Shown here: one piece after another, positions 1 through 7,888 of the stretch
Layout of the letters: each line of letters starts with the position of its first letter
How positions within the stretch are numbered: position 1 is the first letter of the stretch
Origin: an uncultured Clostridia bacterium
GTDB taxonomy: Bacteria; Bacillota; Clostridia; Christensenellales; Borkfalkiaceae
DNA: 64,000 bases
Assembly (NCBI GenBank): GCA_944376335.1
Contig: CALWCH010000005.1
Span: forward strand, 1 to 64,000
Direction of reading: 5' to 3'
Made by a program: the position numbers and the translations under genes
The notes under the pieces: generated by a model
What the model saw: only the letters and a program-made list of their open reading frames with translations
What the model was told of the DNA's origin: nothing
Database searches by the model: none

Positions 1-46
1 GCGACCAGCTTGGAAGGCTGGGATTCTACCACTGAACTACACCCGC
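1..46 (-). tRNA. tRNA-Gly (UCC), partial
   Basis: Read on the minus strand, the sequence starts GCGGGTG (acceptor), continues with a D-arm of the TAGTTCAGTGGTAGAA type and has an anticodon stem CCAGC/GCTGG closing the loop CTTCCAA, so the anticodon is TCC. The T-arm and 3' acceptor lie outside the window. Confidence 0.9.
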
Positions 47-179
47 ATCGCTTAACGCTTGTCTATATTAGCAAATCTAAAGGAGAAAGTCAAACGATTT
101 TACAAGGAAAATACATTTTTTCCCGAAAAAATTTTTGCATCCGTGCCCCTCTCAAAAACCCTAAATGTGCTATGAAAAA

Positions 180-201
180 CTCCCCCGAAAAGTCGGGGGA
201 G
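180..201 (-). terminator. Rho-independent terminator of the DUF975 gene
   Basis: Perfect 9-bp stem (CTCCCCCGA/TCGGGGGAG) with a 4-nt loop, followed on the minus strand by TTTTT. It lies 17 nt beyond the stop of the gene at 218-877. Confidence 0.85.
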
Positions 202-217
202 CAGCAGGTTTTTGTGT

Positions 218-877
218 TCAGTTGGAGGCGATGGGTGCGCTCATGGGGTTTGCTGCAGCCTGTTCCTCTCTTAAAAGTTCCTGATAGAACTCGGCGCGCG
301 CCGTCATGTGGTACGGCATCACCCAGAAGGAGAGGATGCCGAAGGTGAGGATACTCAGAAGATACCAGCCGATGAAGGAGAAGTCAAGGCAGAACAGCTT
401 CCACTTGCGGCCCTGCATGAGGTACATCGAGCGCTTACGCGCCTCGTTGGCGGAGAGGTCGGGGCGATCTGCGAGGACGAAGAAGCTCATCGAATAGGAA
501 TATGCCTTGATGATACCCGGGACGATGAGAAGCAGCGACCACAGGAAGGTAAAAATGCTGATGAGCAGCTGCAGAATAAATGCCGCCCCAAAGTCTTTGA
601 AGCCCGAGAACAGCCTGTTGAGGCTGGTATGCTTGCCCTCGGAGACTTCCAAGGCGACATTTGAAAGCCCCAGCGTGAACGGCCCGTTGATGAGGAACAC
701 CGCGACGCCTGCAATGAATGCAATGATCGCCCCGATGACGGGGATGATGGCGAGCGCGGAGAAGCTGCCGATGACGGCGAAGATGACGCCGTACAAGAAC
801 CAGATGACCGCCAGGAGACCCCACTGCCCCTTCTTGTGCTCCCAGGCACTTGCCCTTAACTCTTTTGCTCTTTTCAT
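218..877 (-). CDS. DUF975 family integral membrane protein
   Basis: The 219-residue product begins MKRAKELRASAWEHKKG, the typical amphipathic N-terminus of DUF975 proteins, followed by about five hydrophobic segments (around residues 22-45, 50-70, 100-125, 150-170 and 180-200). No enzymatic motif is visible; the family is an uncharacterised membrane protein common in Firmicutes. I chose the ATG at 877 because AAGGAG lies 5-6 nt upstream; an in-frame GTG two codons earlier overlaps that ribosome-binding site. The gene stands alone, with its own promoter (extended -10 at 921-926) and a strong terminator. Function unknown. Confidence 0.8.
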   Translation of the reverse strand: MKRAKELRASAWEHKKGQWGLLAVIWFLYGVIFAVIGSFSALAIIPVIGAIIAFIAGVAVFLINGPFTLGLSNVALEVSEGKHTSLNRLFSGFKDFGAAFILQLLISIFTFLWSLLLIVPGIIKAYSYSMSFFVLADRPDLSANEARKRSMYLMQGRKWKLFCLDFSFIGWYLLSILTFGILSFWVMPYHMTARAEFYQELLREEQAAANPMSAPIASN

Positions 878-920
878 ATTCACTCCTTATATCCAGCTTA
901 TAAGCCGTTTCTCACTTAGC

Positions 921-926
921 ATTATA
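921..926 (-). promoter_or_regulatory. extended -10 promoter element for the DUF975 gene
   Basis: On the minus strand the sequence reads TGATATAAT, an extended -10 (TGnTATAAT), 44 nt upstream of the start codon. No good -35 is visible 17 nt upstream, as is usual for extended -10 promoters. Confidence 0.5.
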
Positions 927-1004
927 TCATAAAAGACAGCTTGTTATGATGCGTATTAAATAAATTTATACGACAAAGTGAATGGGGCATCCCCGCCACT
1001 TCTT

Positions 1005-1033
1005 CTTGCGCCTCCACCCTCAAGTCCCTTCGT
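1005..1033 (+). repeat. 29-bp direct repeat, copy 1
   Basis: Runs from CTTGCGCC to CCCTTCGT and is identical to 1166-1194. Its last 14 bases (TCAAGTCCCTTCGT) equal the T-arm/acceptor segment of the tRNA-Leu at 1244-1326, but lie on the opposite strand to that gene. Confidence 0.85.
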
Positions 1034-1165
1034 AAAAGTTGTTTGTTAAACCAGCAGGGACTTGCGCCTTTGGCGGCGCGCCCCGGTGAACAGCCCACCG
1101 GGCTGTTCAGTTTGCGCCGAACCTATCTGTTTCCCTGCAATTCGCGCGCAAACCGCAAGCTCTCG

Positions 1166-1194
1166 CTTGCGCCTCCACCCTCAAGTCCCTTCGT
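1166..1194 (+). repeat. 29-bp direct repeat, copy 2
   Basis: Identical to 1005-1033, 161 bp downstream of copy 1 and about 50 bp from the tRNA-Leu 3' end. It carries the same inverted 14-bp tRNA-derived tail. Confidence 0.85.
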
Positions 1195-1206
1195 TCGTTC
1201 GGCAAG

Positions 1207-1243
1207 AAAAAATCCGAGGGGTTAAAAAACCACTCGGATTTTT
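1207..1243 (-). terminator. terminator of tRNA-Leu
   Basis: On the minus strand an AAAATCCGAG/CTCGGATTTT stem with a T-rich loop is followed by a run of T, immediately after the CCA end of the tRNA. Confidence 0.8.
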
Positions 1244-1326
1244 TGGTGCGGACGAAGGGACTTGAACCCCCATGGTCTCCCACAGGAACCTGAAACCTGC
1301 GCGTCTGCCAATTTCGCCACGTCCGC
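1244..1326 (-). tRNA. tRNA-Leu (CAG), CCA encoded
   Basis: Minus strand: the acceptor GCGGACG pairs perfectly with CGTCCGC, then discriminator A and an encoded CCA. It has a long variable arm (class II), a D-arm of the TGGCGAAATTGGCAGACGC type, the anticodon loop TTCAGGT (anticodon CAG) and the T-arm GGGGGTTCAAGTCCC. The last anticodon-stem pair appears to be a T-T mismatch. Confidence 0.92.
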
Positions 1327-1336
1327 CTATGGACAG

Positions 1337-2017
1337 TCAAAAGACCGTCTTTTGAAGCTCGCCCGAAGAGGCGTCGAGCAGCATCACCCTGCCGCCTGCG
1401 GAAATGCTGCGTGCGGGCTCGCCGTCCTGCATTTCGAGGGCAGAATTGTTCTCCAACCCCCAAGCGCACCATCTATTATACAGCACGATCTCGTCAAAGT
1501 CAAGCATTCTTTCATCGTAATGTGGAGAAATTTTGCCCTTTACCCAGCCGAGCGCGGGGAAAATTTCGAATGCGCCCTCGACGACGGAATCGGAATACAT
1601 CGTCTCGAACCAGCAGATGGCACCCGCCGAGAGCCCGCAGACGAGCTTCCCGGACTTATAAAACTCCTCGATGAGCGGCAGGATGCCGCTTTTCTTCCAC
1701 TGCTCGATCATATAGACGGTGTCACCCCCGCCCACATAGAGGAAGTCGGCTTTTTCGAACTTGCCACTCATCTTGTCGAGGTCGACCTCGCGGTTTACGG
1801 TGAGGGCGACGTCCGTCTTGATGTCGAAGATGCCCGTATAGACCTTGTGGAAGGTGTTGTAGTAGGGCATGCAGTCGTGGCTGGCGGTGGGAAGGAAGAG
1901 CCCGCATGCCCTCCGCTCCCCCGCCGCCCGCTTGGCTTCCCCGGCGATGTATTCGTCGATTTTCAGCGTCTCGCGGTTCTTGAGTTCGCCGCCGCCGATG
2001 AGGATGAGACGGCTCAT
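1337..2017 (-). CDS. peptidase E-like (S51) / class I glutamine amidotransferase-like protein
   Basis: The 226-residue protein starts MSRLILIGGGE, the glycine-rich first strand of the S51 fold, and carries the nucleophile elbow GLSAGA near residue 130, where the Ser is the catalytic residue of peptidase E (alpha-aspartyl dipeptidase) relatives. YVGGGDTVYM near residue 95 is another family hallmark. A soluble cytoplasmic protein is expected, acting on small Asp-containing peptides; the exact substrate is unknown. The start ATG overlaps the stop of the P-II gene (ATGA), so it is the last gene of the DUF1538/P-II operon. It ends 11 nt before the tRNA-Leu 5' end. Confidence 0.8.
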   Translation of the reverse strand: MSRLILIGGGELKNRETLKIDEYIAGEAKRAAGERRACGLFLPTASHDCMPYYNTFHKVYTGIFDIKTDVALTVNREVDLDKMSGKFEKADFLYVGGGDTVYMIEQWKKSGILPLIEEFYKSGKLVCGLSAGAICWFETMYSDSVVEGAFEIFPALGWVKGKISPHYDERMLDFDEIVLYNRWCAWGLENNSALEMQDGEPARSISAGGRVMLLDASSGELQKTVF

Positions 2018-2850
2018 GCCTTGGCCTCTTTCGCGTCCTCTTGGGCCTCCTGCGCGACGGCGATGCCGGCAGTCCTGTCGACGGGGAGCGAGAAGATGAC
2101 CCCGCCCGCCTCGCTCTTTAAGCCCACCTTTTCGGAGAGCGCCTTCATGATGTCGAGCTTGTGTTCGCGCGTCGTTAAGATAAAGAGAAGCTCCTGCTCG
2201 TGCATGAGGGAGATGCCGATGAACTGCTCCGCCTTGTCGTTGGACAGAGACCGCCCGCGCACCACCGTGCCGCCCGCCGCACCCGCCGCGCGTGCCGCCG
2301 TCATGGCGTCGTCCACAAAGTTTGCGGCCATTGCCGCGATGATGAGGTCATATTGCCGCTGTTCGTCTTTCATTACTTTGCTCCCGTCGATGGTCTTTTC
2401 GGTCGCCGCGCTCTGAAGCCCGTTTGCTACGATCTCCGAGACGGCAGTCAAGGGTACGGTGAAGGAGATGCCCCGCCCCACCAGATAGAGCGACATTCTC
2501 GCCCTGAGTTCGCGCATGATAGTTTCCTCGTCGCTCTCGGGAATGAGAGAGACGACAAAGGACTTCTCCGTGTTGCCGATGCCGAGGTAATCGAGGACGG
2601 CCGAGCGCGCCGTGCCCGTGCCCGCGAAGGTGAAGCTGAGGGCGACGGACACATCGTCCAAAATTTCTTTGAGTTCCCTCTCATCGTCGCGGTTGACGAT
2701 GCTCACGAGCGCCTTCGTGCGGTTGGGAAGCTTTTGCGGCGTCTGTTTGGGGCTGACGCCGATGACGCTCCCCACGCCCTTTACGAGCTTTTCCACCGCC
2801 TCCACGGCGGAGGCAGCGGGGTTTTTCTTTTCTATGATATGCTCTGCCAT
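2014..2850 (-). CDS. tandem P-II-like regulatory protein partnered with DUF1538
   Basis: The 278-residue protein contains two P-II-like ferredoxin-fold halves, roughly residues 45-130 (starting KALVSIVNRDDERELKEIL) and 165-265 (GGTVVRGRSLSNDKAE, then LLFILTTREHKLDIMKAL). Proteins of this kind are encoded beside DUF1538 membrane proteins and probably sense a small ligand and control the channel or transporter, as GlnK does for AmtB. The tyrosine T-loop of canonical GlnB/GlnK is not evident. The start overlaps the DUF1538 stop by one base (TGATG), indicating translational coupling. The ligand is unknown. Confidence 0.75.
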   Translation of the reverse strand: MAEHIIEKKNPAASAVEAVEKLVKGVGSVIGVSPKQTPQKLPNRTKALVSIVNRDDERELKEILDDVSVALSFTFAGTGTARSAVLDYLGIGNTEKSFVVSLIPESDEETIMRELRARMSLYLVGRGISFTVPLTAVSEIVANGLQSAATEKTIDGSKVMKDEQRQYDLIIAAMAANFVDDAMTAARAAGAAGGTVVRGRSLSNDKAEQFIGISLMHEQELLFILTTREHKLDIMKALSEKVGLKSEAGGVIFSLPVDRTAGIAVAQEAQEDAKEAKA

Positions 2851-4385
2851 CAGTACACCTCGTATTCGATGAACTTATCTTCCACGGTGAGGAAGTTGCG
2901 CTTGATGCGGTGCGTCTTACGGCGGTAGACGATGCCCAAGATCTGAATGGAGATGAGCGGGGCGAGCGCGACGAAGGAGACGCAGCCGAACGCGAGCGTC
3001 ATGATGGAGCCCGTGCCGTGCAGCGTACTGCATGCGCCGATCGCCATGGGCAGCACGAAGGAGGAGACCATCGCGCCGCTCGCGACGCCGCCCGAGTCGA
3101 ACGCGATACCCGTGAACATGGGTGGGGTGAAGAAGGTGAGACCCAACGCGATCACATACCCCGGGATGAGGAAATACATGATGTTGATGCCGAGCAGGAT
3201 GCGCAGCATGGCAAGGCCGATGGCACAGCACACGCCGATGCACAGCCCGTGCTTCATCGCCTTGGAGCTGATGGCGCCCGCGGAGACGCGTTCCACCTGC
3301 TTATTCAAGACATGCACGGCGGGCTCCGCCGAGACGACGAAGTAGCCGATGAGCATGCCGACGGGGATGAGCAGCCAGCCGCCCCAGAGCGAGGCGAGCG
3401 TGCTTCCGATCTCGCTGCCCACGGGCATAAAGCCGACGTTGGCGCCCGTTAAGAATAAGACGAGCCCGACGAAGGTGTATAAAAAGCCCATGAAGATACG
3501 GATGATCTGCTTCTTGTGGAAGGAGCGCGAGACGAGCTGAAAGAGAAGGAAGAACGCGAGGATGGGGCTCAAAGCGATGAGCACCTCGAGCGCGTAGTCG
3601 CCGAAGCCGTGAAGGTACTGAAAGAGCACATCCTGCGTCGTATCGACGACGGCGGGCGTTGTGACTTCGTATTCGACGCCCGAGATATCGAAGATGATGC
3701 CGAGCGTTAAAACGGCGATGATGGGTCCGACGCTCGAGAGCGCGACGAGACCGAAGGAGTCGTCCTGGCCGCCCTTGTCGCTTCGGATGGATGCGACACC
3801 GACGCCGAGCGACATGATGAAGGGCACGGTCATGGGGCCGGTCGTCACGCCGCCCGAATCGAAGGACACCGCCCAAAATTCGGGGGAGACGAAGATGCTC
3901 AACACAAACGCCGCAACGTAAAAGACGATGAGCAAGATAGAGAGCCTGATGCGGAGCACGATGCGCAGCATGGCGATCATCAGAAAGATGCCGACGCCGA
4001 TGGCGACCGTGCCGATGAGAAGGTAGTTGCCGAGGGCGGGCACCTTCTCCGCAATGGCGGGGACCTGCTCTGCCAAGATCTGAAGGTCGGGCTCCGCGAT
4101 CGTCACGATGATGCCGATGACGAAAGAAAGCAGCGCGATGAGCCAAATTTTACGCGAGTGCGTCATCGCAGAGCCGATCTTCTCGCCGATGACGAGCATG
4201 GACATATCGGCGCCCAGCGTGAAGCAGCCGAGGCCGAGGATAAGGAGCACCACTCCCACCGTGAAGAGGACGAACGTCCCTGCGCTCAGCGGCGTAAAGG
4301 TCATCGCAAGCACGATGACGATGAGTGCGATGGGCAGAATGGAAGTGAGCGACTCAATAATTTTATCTCTGAGTGCCTGGGTCAA
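2850..4385 (-). CDS. DUF1538 membrane protein, likely transporter or channel
   Basis: The 511-residue protein has about twelve hydrophobic segments arranged as two homologous halves. Each half has a glycine-rich FDSGGV(T/A)(T/S)G signature (near residues 176 and 425), as in DUF1538 proteins. These are predicted inner-membrane transporters of unknown substrate, often paired with a P-II-like gene, as here. The start is TTG at 4385, supported by GGGAGGTG six bases upstream; no ATG lies nearby. It heads a three-gene operon with the P-II-like gene and the peptidase E-like gene. Confidence 0.75.
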   Translation of the reverse strand: MTQALRDKIIESLTSILPIALIVIVLAMTFTPLSAGTFVLFTVGVVLLILGLGCFTLGADMSMLVIGEKIGSAMTHSRKIWLIALLSFVIGIIVTIAEPDLQILAEQVPAIAEKVPALGNYLLIGTVAIGVGIFLMIAMLRIVLRIRLSILLIVFYVAAFVLSIFVSPEFWAVSFDSGGVTTGPMTVPFIMSLGVGVASIRSDKGGQDDSFGLVALSSVGPIIAVLTLGIIFDISGVEYEVTTPAVVDTTQDVLFQYLHGFGDYALEVLIALSPILAFFLLFQLVSRSFHKKQIIRIFMGFLYTFVGLVLFLTGANVGFMPVGSEIGSTLASLWGGWLLIPVGMLIGYFVVSAEPAVHVLNKQVERVSAGAISSKAMKHGLCIGVCCAIGLAMLRILLGINIMYFLIPGYVIALGLTFFTPPMFTGIAFDSGGVASGAMVSSFVLPMAIGACSTLHGTGSIMTLAFGCVSFVALAPLISIQILGIVYRRKTHRIKRNFLTVEDKFIEYEVY

Positions 4386-4421
4386 TCGGCACCTCCCTTC
4401 CGCAAGCGATGTGCGGGAATT

Positions 4422-4874
4422 TTATTTTGCGTACTTTTGTTCGATGGCGGTGATCTTATCGATGCGGCGCTGATGTTTTGCCTCGCCCGAGAAGGGGGTA
4501 GAAAGGAAGGTCTCCACGATCTCGAGCCCCATATTCGTGCCGATGACGCCGCCGCCCATCGCAAGCACGTTTGCGTCGTTGTGCAGGCGGGTCATCTTGG
4601 CGGAGAGCGGCTCGGAGCAGAGCGCGCAGCGGATGCCGGGCACTTTGTTCGCCGCAATGGAGATGCCGATGCCCGTCGTGCAGACGAACACGCCCTTCTC
4701 ACACGCGCCCGAAGCGACGGCCTCCGCCGCCTTTAAGGCAAAGTCGGGATAGTCGCACGAATCGAAGGTATCCGTGCCGAAGTTGACGACTTCATAGCCC
4801 TTTTCTGTGAGGTACTTTTGGACTGCCTGCTTTAAGGCAAGGCCGCCGTGGTCTGAACAAATTGCGATCTTCAT
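4422..4874 (-). CDS. rpiB: ribose 5-phosphate isomerase B
   Basis: The 150-residue enzyme of the RpiB/LacAB family begins MKIAICSDHGGLALK, containing the Asp-His pair of the active site. It retains the catalytic Cys in VCTTGIGISIAANK (about residue 65) and the RCALCSEPLSAKMTRLHND segment that binds the phosphate. It interconverts ribose 5-phosphate and ribulose 5-phosphate in the pentose phosphate pathway; a role as allose 6-phosphate isomerase is possible. Its start overlaps the ywlE-like gene by 4 nt (ATGA). The tsaC-ywlE-rpiB order matches ywlC-ywlE-ywlF of Bacillus subtilis. Confidence 0.93.
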   Translation of the reverse strand: MKIAICSDHGGLALKQAVQKYLTEKGYEVVNFGTDTFDSCDYPDFALKAAEAVASGACEKGVFVCTTGIGISIAANKVPGIRCALCSEPLSAKMTRLHNDANVLAMGGGVIGTNMGLEIVETFLSTPFSGEAKHQRRIDKITAIEQKYAK

Positions 4875-5371
4875 GATTTTCCTCCCTGCCCTCCCTTTGC
4901 GGGAAGGGCGCTATTTTGTCTTATTGAGATGTCCTCGAGCACCGAGATGACGCGCGGGATGCACTCTCTGATGCGGCGCAGCGTCACGCGGTAGGCGTCG
5001 ATGTCGAGCCCGTACGGGTCGGGGATCTCCCTGCCGCACAGCTCGTAAAAGCTCGTTGCGTTGGGAAATTCTTTGAGGCGTTCGAGATGGGCTTGCGTCA
5101 TGCAGACGACGAGAACGCTCTCCTTTATCATCTTCTGCGTGAGTTGGCGGGGTTTGAAGGACTTGAGGACGGGGATCTTTGCCTCTTTGAGTGCCTGCGC
5201 GCTGTTGGGGCTCAACGTGCTGCCCGCTTGGACACTGAGCCCTGCGGAGCGCACGGAAAAGCCCGTGAGCTTTCGTCGTTTGAGCTCGCGCCGAAGCGCC
5301 GCCTCCGCCATGGGCGAGCGGCAGGTGTTGCCCGTACAGACAAAGAGTACCTTTTGGGTAGGCGTGGGCAT
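4871..5371 (-). CDS. ywlE: low-molecular-weight phosphatase, YwlE-like protein-arginine phosphatase
   Basis: The 166-residue enzyme has the P-loop FVCTGNTCRSPMAE near its N-terminus (CX5R) and the general-acid motif IPDPYGLD at about residue 125. The Thr two positions after the catalytic Cys-Thr-Gly (CTGNTCRS) is the residue that gives B. subtilis YwlE its specificity for phosphoarginine, so an arginine phosphatase is more likely than a tyrosine phosphatase. The start at 5371 is set by an AGGAGG site upstream; the frame is open far upstream, but that part is only the shadow of tsaC. No McsB arginine kinase lies in the window. Confidence 0.85.
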   Translation of the reverse strand: MPTPTQKVLFVCTGNTCRSPMAEAALRRELKRRKLTGFSVRSAGLSVQAGSTLSPNSAQALKEAKIPVLKSFKPRQLTQKMIKESVLVVCMTQAHLERLKEFPNATSFYELCGREIPDPYGLDIDAYRVTLRRIRECIPRVISVLEDISIRQNSALPAKGGQGGKS

Positions 5372-5408
5372 GCTCCCCTTCCTCCTTTGAAAATTGCGAT
5401 GGCTGGTT

Positions 5409-6401
5409 TCAGCCGCCGAAGGCGCGCGTGAGGCGATTGAGAACGCCCTCGTACACCCCGCCCCGCTCCTTGGGGCAGATGCCGATGAGAAGGGTCGCCT
5501 CCTCCTCGCCGCGGTGCAAAAGCTCATAGAGACGGTTTGCCATCTCTTCGCCCGAACTTCCCAGATCGAGGGCGCGGAAGCCGTCGAGCGAACGGATGAG
5601 CGCGTCCTCGCAGAAGAAACAGGGAACGCCTCCCCTCTCTTCCTCTTCGAGGTAAAGCGCTTTGGCGCGTTCGAGCTCTTCGGGGCTGAAAAACGCCGTG
5701 CGGCACTTGGGCGCGTAGTGCTTATATGCCATGCCGGGGCTTCTGGGCTGTTCGCCCTCTTTGGGAACATACACCCCGCAGCTGCCCGCGACCGAGGCGA
5801 TCATCTCCTGCGTCACGAGCCCCGCCCGCAAAATGAGCGGTGTTTCTCCCGTGCAGTCTAAAACGGTGCTTTCGATGCCGCCCTCGCACTTGCCGCCGTC
5901 CAGAATGAGCGGGATGCGCCCCGAAAAGTCCTCGAAGACGTGCTGCGCCGTGACGGGCGAGATGTGCTTGGAAAGGTTGGCGCTGGGTGCGGCAATGGGG
6001 ATATCCACCGCCCGAAGGAACGCCTGTGCCGTTTCGGACGAGGGCACGCGCACGGCAAGCGTATTCAGCCCGCACGAGACGAGCCCGCTCACCTTGTTTG
6101 ATGAGGGATACACCATCGTGAGAGGCCCCGGGAGATATGCCTTTGCGAGCAACTCTGCATAGGGCGGGATGAAGTCGACGAGCGAAGTGATGTCGAACTC
6201 CCGATGCACATGCACGATGAGCGGGTTGTTCTGCGGGCGGCCCTTGAGCTCAAAGATGTGTTTAACGGCTGCGTCCGAACGGGCGTCCGCGCCGAGGCCG
6301 TACACCGTCTCGGTATGGAAGGCGACGACGTCTCCCGCGTCGATATATTGTTTGGCAAGGCGGAGCGAGCGTTCGCTCACGCCCAAAACTTGGGTAGTCA
6401 T
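5409..6401 (-). CDS. tsaC: threonylcarbamoyl-AMP synthase (Sua5/TsaC, long form)
   Basis: The 330-residue protein makes threonylcarbamoyl-AMP from Thr, bicarbonate and ATP for the t6A modification of tRNA. The YrdC domain (about residues 10-200) shows AFHTETVYGLGADA, KGRPQNNPLIVH and LPGPLTMVYPSS. The C-terminal Sua5 domain (about 230-330) follows the SPGMAYKHYAPKC linker, which closes the active site in long-form enzymes. The ATG at 6401 lies 1 nt beyond the dnaB stop; the open frame upstream is a dnaB shadow. It is the first gene of the conserved trio with ywlE and rpiB. Confidence 0.93.
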   Translation of the reverse strand: MTTQVLGVSERSLRLAKQYIDAGDVVAFHTETVYGLGADARSDAAVKHIFELKGRPQNNPLIVHVHREFDITSLVDFIPPYAELLAKAYLPGPLTMVYPSSNKVSGLVSCGLNTLAVRVPSSETAQAFLRAVDIPIAAPSANLSKHISPVTAQHVFEDFSGRIPLILDGGKCEGGIESTVLDCTGETPLILRAGLVTQEMIASVAGSCGVYVPKEGEQPRSPGMAYKHYAPKCRTAFFSPEELERAKALYLEEEERGGVPCFFCEDALIRSLDGFRALDLGSSGEEMANRLYELLHRGEEEATLLIGICPKERGGVYEGVLNRLTRAFGG

Positions 6402-6402
6402 A

Positions 6403-7878
6403 TCAATCGAAGGGAATTTCCCCGTCGTCTGCGGGCGGCTCGCCGTTATAGGGCGGCGGCTCGTCGGGCGGCGTTTGCTGATGTTCGTCCTCGGGGTAGG
6501 GCTCGGGCGCGGGGCGGGCGTACTGCGGTTCCTCGTCGGGAGCACCCTGTGCGTCCACATCGACGAACTTGGTGCATTCCCCGATGAAGCGGAGCTGCAC
6601 CCTGCCCGTGCTGCCGTTTCGGTGCTTGGCGATGATGAGCTCCGCCGCGCCCTTGACGACCTCGTTTTTTGCAAGTTCCTCGGCGGTCGCCGTGACGTCG
6701 GGGCGGTTGATGAAGATGACGATGTCGGCATCCTGCTCGATGGCGCCCGATTCGCGAAGGTCGGAAAGCTGGGGCTCCTTGGTCTGGATACGGCGAAGCT
6801 GGGAGAGTGCAATGACGGGCACGTCCAGCTCCTTCGCCATGATCTTGAGCTCTCTCGTGATGGAAGCGATCTCCTGCTGGCGGTTTTCGCTCGTCTTGCT
6901 CTCTCCGCCCATGAGCTGGATATAGTCGATCATGATGAGGTCGAGCCTGCCCTCACTGCTCTTTAAGCGGCGGCACTTGGAGAGAATTTCGGCGGGCGTG
7001 ACGCGCGAAGAGTCATCGATAAAAATTTTGCTCTTCTGCATGCGGTCGGAGGCGAGCATGAGCTTCTTCCAGTCGGACTGCTGCAGCTTTCCCGAGAGCG
7101 CCTTCTCCATGCTGACATTCGCATAGGCGCACATGAGGCGCTGAACGATCTGCACGCGCGGCATTTCGAGGGAAAAGACGGCCGCGACGCCGCTCTTGTG
7201 GAGACATGCGTTCTCGACGATGTTCATCGCGAGCGACGTCTTGCCCATGCCGGGGCGGGCGGCAAGCACGATGAGGTCGGACTTTTGAAGGCCGTTGGTG
7301 ATGCGGTCGAAGTGCCTAAACCCCGTCTCCACGCCGCGGAAGGCGTCGGGGTCGGATTGAATGTTCTCGAACTTGCCCAAAACTTCCTGGATGGTCTCGC
7401 CGTCCTCCATGCCCATGAGCGCGTTGTTGTCCTCGCGCTTGGAGATGTCGTAGACGGACTTTTCGGCAAAGGCGATGGCGTCGCGCTCCTCCTCCCCCTT
7501 CATGCTGTTTTCGATGATGTCCTTCGCCGCGCGGATGAGCGCACGGTTGACGGCGTCGCGCCGAACGATGGTGAGGTACTGCTTATAGTTGGCGGACGAG
7601 GGCGTGATCTGGGCGAGGTCGGTGATGTACTGAATGCCGCCCGCCCGTTCGAGCTTGCCGTCGCGGTCGAGGCGGTCGGTGAGCGTCACCACATCGACGG
7701 GCACCCGCCCGCCGTACACGGCGCGCATCGCATTTAAGATCTCGCGGTGCGATACCTGATAGAAGTCCTCTTCGCGGAGCTGCTCCAAAAGCTCGGACTG
7801 GATCTCCTCATCGATGAGGATACACCCTAAAAGCGCCGCCTCCGCGTCGAGGTTGTGCGGCATTTGATTGGTTGCCAT
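6403..7878 (-). CDS. dnaB: replicative DNA helicase DnaB
   Basis: The 491-residue protein has the N-terminal DnaB domain (MPHNLDAEAALLGCILIDEE, about residues 6-110) and a RecA-like helicase domain with Walker A ARPGMGKTS (about residue 208), Walker B LIMIDYIQLM (about 315) and the ALSQLRR segment (about 360). Hexameric DnaB unwinds DNA ahead of the replisome. The C-terminal 45 residues are Pro/Glu/Asp-rich and probably disordered. It lies 10 nt downstream of pepF and directly upstream of tsaC. No helicase-loader ATPase gene is seen nearby, but a DnaD-domain gene lies at 19181. Confidence 0.96.
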   Translation of the reverse strand: MATNQMPHNLDAEAALLGCILIDEEIQSELLEQLREEDFYQVSHREILNAMRAVYGGRVPVDVVTLTDRLDRDGKLERAGGIQYITDLAQITPSSANYKQYLTIVRRDAVNRALIRAAKDIIENSMKGEEERDAIAFAEKSVYDISKREDNNALMGMEDGETIQEVLGKFENIQSDPDAFRGVETGFRHFDRITNGLQKSDLIVLAARPGMGKTSLAMNIVENACLHKSGVAAVFSLEMPRVQIVQRLMCAYANVSMEKALSGKLQQSDWKKLMLASDRMQKSKIFIDDSSRVTPAEILSKCRRLKSSEGRLDLIMIDYIQLMGGESKTSENRQQEIASITRELKIMAKELDVPVIALSQLRRIQTKEPQLSDLRESGAIEQDADIVIFINRPDVTATAEELAKNEVVKGAAELIIAKHRNGSTGRVQLRFIGECTKFVDVDAQGAPDEEPQYARPAPEPYPEDEHQQTPPDEPPPYNGEPPADDGEIPFD

Positions 7879-7888
7879 TTCTCTTTCC

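Larger units (their letters stand above)
927..1206. other. gene-free intergenic stretch with repeats and a hairpin
   Basis: No convincing coding frame. The stretch holds two copies of a 29-bp repeat (1005-1033, 1166-1194) and, between them, a GC-rich hairpin at 1087-1109 (10-bp arms TGAACAGCCC/GGGCTGTTCA, 3-nt loop). The repeats carry 14 bp identical to the 3' end of the adjacent tRNA-Leu. Confidence 0.6.

Noticed and set aside
6402-6812. N-terminal extension of TsaC
   Set aside because: Shadow of dnaB. Sua5 proteins start close to the MTTQVLGVSE position, one base after the dnaB stop.
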